Position numbers and translations under genes: made by a program
Shown: positions 1-10,600 of the stretch, piece after piece
Numbering within the stretch: position 1 is the first letter of the stretch
Layout: each line of letters starts with the position of its first letter
Origin: Cheilinus undulatus
Taxonomy: Eukaryota; Chordata; Actinopteri; Labriformes; Labridae
Length of the DNA stretch: 64,000 bases
Reading direction: 5' to 3'
Assembly (NCBI RefSeq): GCF_018320785.1
Contig: NC_054878.1
Coordinates: 42,073,023-42,137,022, forward strand
The notes under the pieces: generated by a model
Seen by the model: only the letters and a program-made list of their open reading frames with translations
Databases searched by the model: none
What the model was told of the DNA's origin: nothing

Positions 1-210
1 GGCCAGGGGCACATGTTTTTGTTTGATAAGTGATTTTTTGCATAATATGTCCCCTTTAACCTCAGCATCCATCAACCAACTATTGGCTGATGAACATTTA
101 CTTATAATATGCTATAATTGGCCAGTCAAGTCTTCCAAGTTTATGAATTGTTTTAAGTTTTTTATTATTCTCAATATAATACTGTGTCAATCTTTTTTCC
201 TTCATTTCAG

Positions 211-374
211 GTATGAAGAACCTCGTGATTGCTTTTCAAACTGTGTGGGCTGCGATTTTGTCGCTAATAAGTTCGTTCGTGGACTCAGGTGTTTTGGGTA
301 AAGGCTGTCACAGAAAAAGTTCAGTCATTTCACTATCACATCAGGTATTCTCCAAGCTACAATATTACACATGA
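211..374 (+). CDS. Terminal exon of an upstream family member; frameshifted membrane tail
   Basis: This is the last exon of a copy whose other exons lie left of the window. The acceptor is tttcattTCAG ending at 210. Read in the family phase (one base carried in), it codes MKNLVIAFQTVWAAILSLIS followed by SFV, a plausible membrane helix. After the helix, a 4-bp deletion relative to the copy at 62499 (one TTCG unit lost) changes the frame. The expected basic ending RGLRCFG is replaced by about 30 unrelated residues running to TGA at 372-374. If the unseen upstream part lacks exon 4, as gene D does, this exon is already out of frame and the deletion would be neutral. Seen: exon and indel. Inferred: membrane role and neutrality. 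Confidence 0.6.
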
Positions 375-920
375 AACCTGTTTAATAAAACAAGAATCAT
401 CTGATAAAATTAAATAAATGTTGGGTATTGTTGATTTTCTCAAGTGAAGTTTTAGGATGATGAAGGTCTTCTAGTGCCAAAACATTTCAGTGGTCTTCAA
501 TTTTCTATCCCTTTTCTGAAGGATGCATGAATTAATGTTTTATTTCAGTTACATACATGTTGATAAAAACAAAAGCATCAAATAAGATCAATTTTTACAT
601 AAATTTGTTAGTCAGCAACCAAAAAAGTAATGGACTAAAGCCAGTGGCTTATTTTAGCTCATCCTATAACATCACAGGATCAAGCCAGAAAATCATAATA
701 CAATGAAAAATTAAATACATGATAGTTCAATTAGAAATCAGTTTTCACCAAGTTTTAATTTAGATTATTACCTTTATTTTAGATTTGAAGTCTTTTTGAA
801 TGCAAAGGTAGAATTACAGTTCATCATTAAGTCCATTCCATAACTTCACTCTCTAAACTGACACGCATCTGGACTTAAGATTTGTTCTCACTTCACATGT
901 TTCAAACATTAGCAATCCCC

Positions 921-1445
921 TTAAAGGGATACTTTAACATTTTGGCAAATTTGCCCATTGCCATAATTCCTATAGCCTTACTAATAGGTTTGTTACCTTT
1001 AGTTGTCAGTGCAAGCTATTTTTAGATCGGCGCTGCTGAGTTAGGAGCTGCTCAGCTAACGCTATGTTGTCTTACGGTATTCCAGCTTTCCCTCATCAAA
1101 CTCATCAAATACACAATCCAACAACTCCAAAACGCTCTCGTGGACAAGTTGTGACCTGCACATTCACCACGCTATGAAATAATCACGGAACATTACGAGA
1201 CGTTTTAAACGTAAACACAAAGCCAGAACTACACTCCAGACATGGCAGCTGCATTGTGTCACTCCGCCCAGTGGTTTACTCAAGAAATAGTTCAGAGTAT
1301 TTGCTTCAATTGTCGTAATGTCACATAATTATACGTTATTATTTCATAGCGTGGTGAATGTGCAGGTCAAAACTTGTCCACAAGAACGTTTTGGAGTTGT
1401 TGGATCATGTAGTTGATGGGTTTGATGAAGGAAAGCCTAGAATTT
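921..1445. mobile_element. Non-autonomous DNA element with ~100-bp inverted arms
   Basis: The arm near 1082-1190 (crippled palindrome including aacaactccaaaacg and attcaccacgctatgaaat) reappears inverted at about 1335-1434. The two are separated by roughly 150 bp. No coding capacity is seen. It is a MITE-like foldback element of unknown superfamily, and a second copy lies at about 63209-63740 inside the long terminal repeat. Confidence 0.7.
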
Positions 1446-1894
1446 CTAGCTAGAAATTCAGCTCTAATGTTACAACATTAATACCGATGCTCTTTGTTGC
1501 ATGTGAATGTTTAACTAAGCTTTTTTAATGATTTATGTTCAATCTAATGTTGGTGTATAATGAAGACATAAAAATAGCCCTGTAAAAGAAGGATTTCTGC
1601 AGATTTTAGCTCACTAAAAAACTGAATTGTAAGATTTCCTTCATGAATAAACAACTGTTGACCAATAAAAGTTGACTCATTACGAGGAAAAAAAATACTA
1701 TGGAGCATGTCAGTAAAGACACGTTACATTTGGGGTACCTCAAGATAGATGTTAAGGACATTTCTGTTTTCACTAACTGCCTGCCATTTATTTTAGAAAA
1801 AGCCCACACGGCTTTTTTAAACATCCTAGTTTCATTCTGGATGCTGAAATTATTTTACTTTGCACACAGAAATGAAAATATTCCACAAAAAAAA

Positions 1895-2160
1895 AAAAAA
1901 ACTACCAGGGTCAAAATTATTAGCCCCTGGTGCAAATAGTCAATCGTGTCTCCTTTTTGCTGGATAACAGCCTGCAGTCGTTTATTGTAGTTTTCAACAA
2001 GTTTCTAAAACGTTATCTGAGTAATTCCAGCCCGTTCTTCTTTGGTGAAGCTCTCAAGCTCCTCCAGATTTGATGGCCTCCTGGCATGGACCTCGGTCTT
2101 CAGTTCACCCTACAGATTTTCAATGGGATTCAAGTCAAGGCTTTGTGCAGCCTCTATTTA
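1895..2160 (-). mobile_element. Degraded Tc1-like transposon fragment
   Basis: It begins with a Tc1-type end (gtcaaaattattagcccc) and continues into a decayed 5' transposase region on the minus strand, with the typical text about the Tc1 helix-turn-helix region and tcaatgggattcaagtcaagg. No open frame survives. It is truncated where the GTGGCAAAA repeat starts. Confidence 0.65.
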
Positions 2161-2209
2161 TGCGGAGGGGTATAGCCTTCTCTAAAATGTAAACAACTTT
2201 TCTTAAAAT

Positions 2210-2905
2210 GTAATTAAAATGAGTTGAAAGTGGCAAAAAAATAGGTAAAAAGTGGCAAAAGAGGCAAAAAGTGGTGAAATGGGTTTAACATGGCAAAAAA
2301 GGGACACACCAAATAATGAAATGCAGTTGAAATGGACAAAAGTGGGCATAAAAAAGTGGTGAAAAGGGATTAGTAGTGGTAAAAATGTTAACCGTGGCAA
2401 CAAAAGGCAGAAAGTGGCCAAAAAAATTGGGTTAACAATTGCAAAATAATGCACAGAAAAAGTGGAAGAAAGGGGTTAAACAGAAGCAAAAAATGTTTTA
2501 AAGTGGCAAAAATGGGCAGAGAAGGTATGTAAATACGATTAAAAAGTAGAAAAAATGGGTTTTAAGGGACAAACCTTGGCTAAAGTAGCAACAATATGTT
2601 AATATAAACAAAAAAAGGCAGAAAGTGGCACAAATAGGCAGAAAAAAGTTGGTACAAAGTTTTTAAAAGTGGAAAAATTGGTTAAAAAAATGGGCAGAAA
2701 AGGTGCAGAAATTGGATTTTAGGAATAGTAGAAACTGGTGAAAAGTTGCAAGTGGGGTTGGGGGTGGGGTGGGGGGGTGATGAAAAGCAGTAAAGGGGGT
2801 CAAAAATGGGTAAAAAGTTTGCAAAATTGAAGGAAAATGTCAAATAAAAGTGGTAAATTTGTCAGATAAGAGGTTAAAAGGGGTTTTAAGTGGTAAATGA
2901 ATAAA
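2210..2905. repeat. Degenerate GTGGCAAAAATGGG-type repeat field
   Basis: Irregular reiterations of a 12-20 bp unit resembling aaaagtggcaaaaatgggt fill this stretch, with no coding content. The same unit recurs at 23330-23423 and 25021-25680. It includes a guanine-rich tract at 2753-2778 with four runs of at least four G, a good G-quadruplex motif. Confidence 0.8.
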
Positions 2906-4100
2906 AAACCTCAAGAGCAGAACCCAGTAATAGCTTGCAACACTTTTAAGCTCCAAAAAAAGTAACTGTTAGCCAGATGCTAGCACTAATGCTACTGATC
3001 CAGCACACATGCTTTGATACATACATGATACTATCAATAAACCACAACTTGGGACGACCCATCCACCTGGTTCGTCAGGGGCCTGGTCAGTTCTGTGGAC
3101 AGGCCTGGCAAGGGACAAGGCTGAAGGTCAGTATTGGATGCCGGTGATCTTCGGGCTCTCAGGCTGCACTGCGGTAAAAACATACATGGTTTTGTACTGG
3201 AAATCACTGCGTGGGCTCAGGAGTACTTCTAGAAAATGTCAACACAGTTCACTGTGTTATACACAAATGCAAGTTAAAGCTGCATCATGCAAAGAAGAAG
3301 CCACATATGAACACGATCCTGCCGCCATCTTCTCTGGCCCAAAGCTTTAAAAAAAAAAAAAAAAAGCAGAAAAATGGAAAACTGTTCTGTGGTCAGCTGT
3401 ATCCAGATTTGAAATTCCTATTATTATTATTCCTCTTGTCATTTACTAACTTTTATTGCCTATTAACCTCGATTTATTTCATTGCGTCTTTGGCTAGTTT
3501 TCATTATTGCTTTCCTCTTTTTAATGCTTGGATCTACAAGGGTTTCCTTTTTTTAGACTTTTGCCATTTTATTTATTCCTTTTACTGGCTTTTTATTTAT
3601 AGAGCTTGTATCTTGATTTTACCCATCATATTTTGTTTTTTTTATTTGCTCTTGTTCTATTTCTCTTATCAGATTTGCCTGCTTTTACCCTCCTGTTATT
3701 GTTTTTATCTCTTGTATTCATTCCTCTTTGCTCTGTCTTTTAATCTTTCACATCTTAAATCTTTTGTCTCTCTGGCTCATCTTAAATGTGTTCCTGGTTT
3801 TTATGGTACCTTTGATGTAAATGTAATGTTGGCTCTGCTGATGACTTTGTTTACATGGTATCTCATGACGTCTTATGAGGTTGTGGGGTTATTATCTTTA
3901 TTAAAAGTGATATAAAACAGTGTTGTCTGCAGTGTAAGTCTTAAAGTTTTTATGTCTGCACTTGAACCCTTCCTGTATGAACTACAGTTGTTCCAGGAAG
4001 TGTTGCATAACGAAGAGTTTCCCTTTGTTGCTCTCTTAACTTGATGGTATCTTATATAGCAACCTTTGCAGAAGTTTGAGTAGTCCACACTCAGAAAAAC
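2906..4100. other. No gene recognised; T-rich spacer
   Basis: No family exon, transposase or known repeat was found. A poly-A run lies near 3349-3365. The stretch from 3400 to 3800 is T/C-rich, which gives a long hydrophobic but compositionally biased open frame that I do not accept as a gene. Confidence 0.6.
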
Positions 4101-4136
4101 AGCAGTAGTTGTTTCCTGCCTTCGCGCCTCCCGCCA

Positions 4137-4150
4137 CCACTAGAGGGCGG
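4137..4150 (+). promoter_or_regulatory. CTCF-like motif, forward
   Basis: CCACTAGAGGGCGG fits the core consensus CCASYAGRKGGCRS at every position. It sits about 200 bp upstream of the IRF-like element, as in promoters B and C. Confidence 0.6.
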
Positions 4151-4339
4151 TGTAACACAGACAGCTAAACTAAAGAAAGATGAGAGTATTTTAAAGAGCA
4201 GGTAAAAATGATAATGTTACATGAAGTCCTCGTGCTTTGCTCTCCTTGTCTCCTCCTTCACACTGATAGTGTTATATGGCTCATATGTGATCTTTTATCG
4301 CAGGCCATTCAACAGGAAATGCTTCTCATTGAGTAAAAC

Positions 4340-4352
4340 AAAAGTGAAAGTG
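4340..4352 (+). promoter_or_regulatory. IRF/PRDI-like element of promoter A
   Basis: AAAAGTGAAAGTG carries two AAGTGA-type half sites, the pattern bound by interferon regulatory factors (compare the PRDI element of interferon-beta). The element is retained in all three family promoters, with one change at the last base in B. Interferon responsiveness is inferred. Confidence 0.6.
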
Positions 4353-4651
4353 TTTCACAGACAGGGAGCAGCTCCGTCTGGGATGGAACTGCTAGCGACT
4401 TTTCAAATTACGGATCTAATTCGTTAGGAGGGGTATCTAGTATGAGGCCGTTTAACATCTAAATATACACAGGGGAATGGAGAATAGAGATCATGTCCTT
4501 GTAAGGTATGTTTAAGTTCGTCTGTTTTGCTGGACTGAAGCTGGTACAGAGCAGCTATGACAGTGCAGCTTCTCATCAGATAACCTTGAACTCTTTTTAA
4601 ACGATGTTGACTAAAATTTCACGTCTTTTTTTCTTTCCCTGCTCCAGGGAC

Positions 4652-7600
4652 ATGGACGAAGAAAGACCAAGAGGTGAGACAGAAATCTTACTCTTTTCGT
4701 TTATTGCTAAGATGATTCGCTTTCACTTTTACATCAAAGTTATATACGTGTGGCAAAGAAGGACAAGGGCTATAACAGATTTACACCAATGCAAGCCAAA
4801 CAACGCCACCTAGGAACTTTGACCCAAGGAGTTTTATCCAGTTCTAAAGATAAGAGGCAAACACAGGTTCAGCTCTACAGGAAGACAGACGTGGTTCAGA
4901 AGCAAATAAACTGTATTCATATCTGTAAATGCAAAAATAAATTAATGTAACTGGAAGTGTCTGCAGAAAGAAAAAGGAGTTAGAGATTGGCAGTGAATTT
5001 CAAGTCAAAATTATGGAAAGGATGTATCAAAATTTTATTACAATTTATTCTTTTAACAATTAGTCTTTAACTAATAAAACACTTTCAGGTGAAATGGTGT
5101 AAAAAGAAGAACTGTGCCCTCATAGCAGAATTATCTTCATGCATGGCAATGCACAGTCTCATGCTGCAAAGAATCCCTCTGTGTCATTGGCTGCTATGGG
5201 CATAAAAGGAGAGAAACTCATGGTGTGGCCCCCATCCTCAACCCTACTGAGAACCTTTGGAGCATCCTCAAGCTAAAGATCTATGAGGGTGGGAGGAAGT
5301 TCACATCAAAAGAAGGGGTCCTATGTTAACATGTAACTTGGCCTGTGAAGATGTTTTTGATTGAAATAGCTTTTGATTTCAGTAAATATGACCTCCTAAT
5401 GCTGCAAATTCAACAAATGAACATTTTCAGTTCTTTACAACGTATAAAATGTTTTTAAACTGTTGTGCTTAATTTGGAACAGTGCATTTTAAGTTTTTTT
5501 TATTTTCTATTTTTGAAGTTATCATTGGGAGGTTTGATAGATTTTGAAACAATCTAATGGTTGATGACTTGAAAATTATACTGACTGTCATTTGAATTGA
5601 ATATTTCGGAAAATCAGAGAAAAATATCATTTGCATAATGATTTGGAGCATGATGTATTCTGATTTTGTAAGCCCACTTTTTTATTCTCAGTAGGACTTC
5701 CAGGTAAAATAATTAAATCACAAGCATTAAAGTGACTCAGACATGTTTTCTGTCTTCAGTGTCCTGGAGAAAGTTTTAATTAGTCTTTAATTAATAAAAC
5801 ACTGCCAGGTGAAATGACTAAAACTGACAAAAAGGGAAGGGGGAGTGAGTGGAAGCTAGCAAGAGGGAGGCAGTCTACCAAAGGAAGTGTCCCAGGAGTG
5901 CACTTACCCACCACACGTGAACTCACTGCAAACACGGCAAACAGGTGCAGACTACTGTGTCCCAGTGCGCCTGTCACTACAACAAAAAGGTGCAGGGAAC
6001 CACCCAGAGTGCCTAGCCTCCACCGCTAGCCAGCAACCACTGCACTGTAGGGGACAAGAAAGAAAACGTTACACAAAAGAAATAGTTAAAACCTATGTAA
6101 AACCAGTTGTTCCGCTAAAAAAAGGCCTATTTTAACAATTCAGTGAAAATGCTTACACAAGAGAATAAAGCAAAACCTAAGGACCAAACAGAAGACAAAA
6201 CAGCAGCTGATTGTGTCTGAAATATAAAAACCAGAATCATTATACTGTCATAAAAATATAATAAATGTGTAATAATCTCATACACTTCCTATCAACAGTA
6301 TGCAGCTTGTCATACCTGCACAGGTAGCTACATTTAGCAGCTGTCCGCTGATCCAGCTTTACACCACTACAAAGATACAAATGTTAACTTCCATTGAAAC
6401 AATTAAAATGTGTTCAACAATGTTCTAGAAGGTGACAAACCTTGATTCAATGGACACCAAGATGACCAGGTAAAAGTGTGCAAACAGGAAGGAAACTATT
6501 TAAAACAAACACAATTTGACTAATGATTAAAAGCTTTCAACTCAAGTTAAACAACAGACTAAAATGATCAAGGCCACAGTTCCTACCTCAGATCTGGCCA
6601 TGCGGCAGCTACCAGGCAAAGACAAAGGGTAAAGACGCAGCTATCCTGCCACAGGTGGCTTAAATAGGCTCTGCCAATTTAGAGGGGGAGGAGCTGACCT
6701 ACTTTTGCACCCAGATTCTCTCTGCTACATATGCAAAACATTCCAACATTCAGCAAAGATTTAATATTTGAGTTGTTTTATTAAATGTCTCCAAAGCAGC
6801 ATTTAAGAGTGAAAGAAAAAACAAACAGCAGTTAGAAGCATTAGTGTTTGTTTAACCATCCAGTGGCTCCATTAAAAGAGGTAGTTCCAGCTCTGTTTTG
6901 TATGGAAATCCATGTGTGCCCCTGGAAAGAAGGATAATATATATTTACAGTGCTTAAAAAATCTATTAGACCACCTGCCATATTTGTCTCAAAGACCATC
7001 CAGCATCATGAAGTGCTTTAATGCGGACTCTTTCATTTTCAGTGAGCTCTCCACATTTTACCATTTTGAACAGGAATGAGGAATTTCAAACTGAATTCAC
7101 CTTTTTATACCCAAATTTGAGCTGGCTCACTGGGCTTCTCTGAGAAGTCAGAAATTAGCCAAGCATAACATTCAACCACTAAAACTCATTTTTCTGTTCA
7201 GGAATGCAAGTAAATAATTTTAATTTGAAATATTAATCAAGAAATAATAATGCGCTTTACTATTTTTTCAGCTTTTTTGTGAATCAGTAAATTTGAAAAT
7301 TTGTGGATAACAATAATAATTATATTTTAGCATTAAAATATCATTTGGGTTAAAGAGCTTCTACATATTGGTGTATTAACCATTGCAGAAACATAAAAAA
7401 AATGTGTGTGTGTGTATATATATATATATACACACAGAATTACATGAGTTTAGTTTTTTATGATTCTGTTGAACCACAATTTATAATTTGTCAGTTTCAA
7501 GTTATTTTAGTGACTATTTTTTCCTGTTTTTTTTTCTTTTTTTTTTTTTTTTTAACAGAAGTGTACCAACACCTGTGTCCATGTGTGTAAATTAAAAAAC

Positions 7601-10600
7601 CCTCAAGTGACTCAAGCATGTTTTCTGTCTTCAGTGTCCAGGAGAAAGTTCTATGTCCACCTGTCAGGAACGACCCATGGAGCCCATCGTTCCTGGGTAT
7701 CAAGATTTGAAGGTATTGGCCAAGTTAAGGTGGACTCTGCTGAGGACAGTGACTACATCCTGCTGTTCTGTCCCATCGCATCCAGAGTTGGAACAGACAT
7801 CAGCAAGGCTCTGGAAAATATTCCAGGTAGGTGATGGATCAGGAACATTTTGGCTCATTTCTTACTGAGCATCAGTCTTTAGTGATGAATGATGTTGGAT
7901 TTTTGCTGGTAGTCACAAATTCATTTTAGCTGGTACGGATTATTAATTGTAGTTCAAACCTTAAACTTTTGTCCTTCAAACTAGGGCTGGGCAATTTATT
8001 GCAAATTAATAATTCATGTTTTGCAGCAGCAGAGATTTTATGCCCATTATGCAAACATTTAAAATGATTTTCTTTTAGAATGCTTTACAAAAATTCTCCT
8101 TTTCTCATTTTATGTATGTTTTTTTCTTAAATTAAAACAAGTGATCTAAAAATAATAATCCCCTTCAATAAAGCAATGGATATCAAATTTGCAGTATAAG
8201 CAAGAATCGTATTTTTTAATTGTTCTGCCTGAGTTCATTCTATCTAATATTGATGAGACTTAGCGTTACTTCACAGAAGTCAAACCTCCAGCCACAATCA
8301 CCTGATAGCCAGCTGATACCAATTATTGCCTCCCAGCTCCCACAGCCAATCACAGCTCTTTTTCTCAGTACAGCATCCCATTCAAACATGACATACTGCT
8401 CACTGATCCCTGCTTTCATTAATGCTAATGCAACACACTGCTGCTACTGGCAGAGCTTCACCTCCTCCACCCCAGCCTCCTCCATTATAGCATATAGCCG
8501 CACCCTCATATTCAAATTCATGCTACTATGGATGAATTGCTTCTGACATAATTTCATTGTTTAAAATTAGGACCGGGCAATTGATTGAAAATTAAATTAA
8601 AACACGATATGGCCTGCTGCAATTTTCAAATCACAAAAGGTAATTTTTTTGAAACTTTTCTCTTAATAAATACAAGAATGACAAAAACCCTTCAATGCAA
8701 TAATTCATGTCCAATTTGCAATGTGAGCAAAATCATCACAATTAGATACTTTTAAAGAATTGTTCAGCCCTTGTTTAGTAATAAGAGAAAGTTAAGGAAT
8801 AGTTGCATATCAAATCGCAGTTGCAATATTTGGGAAAATAATCGCAATTAGATTATTTTCCAAAATTGTTCAGCCCTATTTAAAATATACATTTTCTTAA
8901 ATGTATCTATACATACAGGGGTTTCTAGCTATGCACTCCCTGGAAAGTCAAAGCAGCTGCTTGATTAACTCAGGGAGCATCTTGTCAGCAGAGCCTTCTC
9001 TGCTAAGTAAAACTGCAGCTCCATTAAGCATAAAATGCTTAAATGTATGACGAGAGTGCTCCTGGCTGAATGTGGGTTCAGATATAAAAATTTTTTGGCT
9101 GTTATTTTTAAAAGATTACATAAGATGAGGAACCTAATAATAAATGTGTATTAAATTGCAATGTTGGGTAAAAAAAAAATCACATTTAGATTATTTTTGC
9201 AGATCGTTCAGCCCCACTTCAAACACACTTTAATGTTTAAGAAATGAGGATGAAAAAGAAAGACTGTAGCTGGTGTACGTCTCTGTCCTTTACAAACTTA
9301 TGAAGTTAAATACTGTTGATATTTAAGCTAATATAACGGTTGTGATCTCGCTTTATTGACTTTTCTCTGATATTTTTAAGTGAAGACATGTCTGTGTTTA
9401 CAGCTGGTGACAAAGACGTCATCCTTGTGGTGATGCATCACACCTTCAACAAAGATCATGTTGTGGCTGAGAGCAGGAGGCAGGTCGAAGACCCAAAGGT
9501 CCTCCTGGTTGTGGACACTCTGTTCTTCGAGGGACGTGTTCTTGAGTCTAATCGCAATGATATCGCATGGGATGAAATCAAGAAGTTTTTTGGTGTCCGT
9601 GGCCTTGCTGAGGTAAAGCTAGATTTAACAGTCAGATTAATTCAATGCATGATGCACCAATATTGTACGTCTGTAACTGTTGTTTTTTTTACTCTTTCCT
9701 CAGTTCATTCAGGTCTCCAGCCGTGGTTTCATTAATGACCGTAAGTATAATATAAAAGTTAACTTCAGACTTAAAATCAGAGACTTTCAGTCTGTTTAAA
9801 ATGTTCATTCAGATGGTTTTATGTAAACCAACTTTTATTGTGAACACTTCTGAGCAGCATGTACGGTTGTTTAGTAAGAAAAACTGACTCACATCACCTC
9901 CACTTCCCCTCTGTAGTAACTGTTCAGCCTGTTTTATATTCTTCTTCTTTTTATTTGCTTTACATGTACAATATTTCAGGTTTTTCCCTGAAATATCTAC
10001 TTAAATATTTCACAAACTATTTTTTGTAAAGATATTTTTTAGTTGGGCCATCACATTACCACAAATATTTTCAACAGCTTTCAATAGGGCCTCCCTGATA
10101 TGGATTTTTGGGCGCCAATACTGATATTAGGGAATAAAAAATTCCCATATATCAGTCAGTTAATTTTTACTTTAAAAAGAATTAATTAATAAATAAAACA
10201 AGAACTGCTTTTGATCCATTGACTTTTGTTTAAACATATATATGAACTGAGGGCAGAATTCCTCATATTTTTAAATACTTTTATTGTAAAAAAAGAACAA
10301 TTCTGAACAAAATGCTGTGCAAAAATTCAACAACCTCTGGGAAATGGAGATGTCATTATTACTGTGCATTACATCACATAAGATAAGATGTATCTCTATT
10401 AGTCCCACAAGGGGGAATTCTAAATTCACAGCAACAAGAGTGGAGTAAACAAAACATGCCATCAGAAACAGAGAACAAAAAATAAACAAGAGCATGCAAT
10501 TTAGGACAATGAAAAAATACAATAGGAAATCTAAAAATGTAACTTAAAAATTATATAAATATAAACAGTATTTACAGCTGTTATGTACAAGTTGGATAAA

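Larger units (their letters stand above)
1..1707. repeat. Left copy of a ~1.7-kb long direct repeat (mate 62289-64000)
   Basis: From its first base the window matches the segment beginning at 62289 almost perfectly to the window's end. By eye the differences are a 4-bp TTCG-repeat contraction in the terminal exon, a neighbouring g/c substitution and a one-base run difference near 550. It contains the end of a dispersed element (1-54), a terminal exon of the gene family (211-374), its 3' flank and an inverted-repeat MITE (about 921-1445). Both copies are cut by the window edges, so the true repeat is longer. It is either a tandem duplication with a period near 62.3 kb or an assembly duplication. 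Confidence 0.93.
4110..4435 (+). promoter_or_regulatory. Promoter and 5' untranslated exon of gene A
   Basis: This block is conserved with 26400-26730 and 55480-55805, each in front of a start exon. In order it holds a GC-rich core with a CTCF-like motif (4137-4150), the conserved text actgatagtgttatatgg, an IRF-like element (4340-4352), and acagacagggagcagctcc, which is probably near transcription start. The probable untranslated exon ends at ggatctaattc before gttagg, a weak donor compared with GTAAGT in gene B. The promoter role is inferred from conservation and position. Confidence 0.65.

Noticed and set aside
3211..3915. 234-codon hydrophobic open frame
   Set aside because: It begins in unrelated spacer, crosses a poly-A run and then reads a T/C-rich tract, giving a Phe/Leu/Tyr-biased product. 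No splice or promoter context, no paralogous copy.
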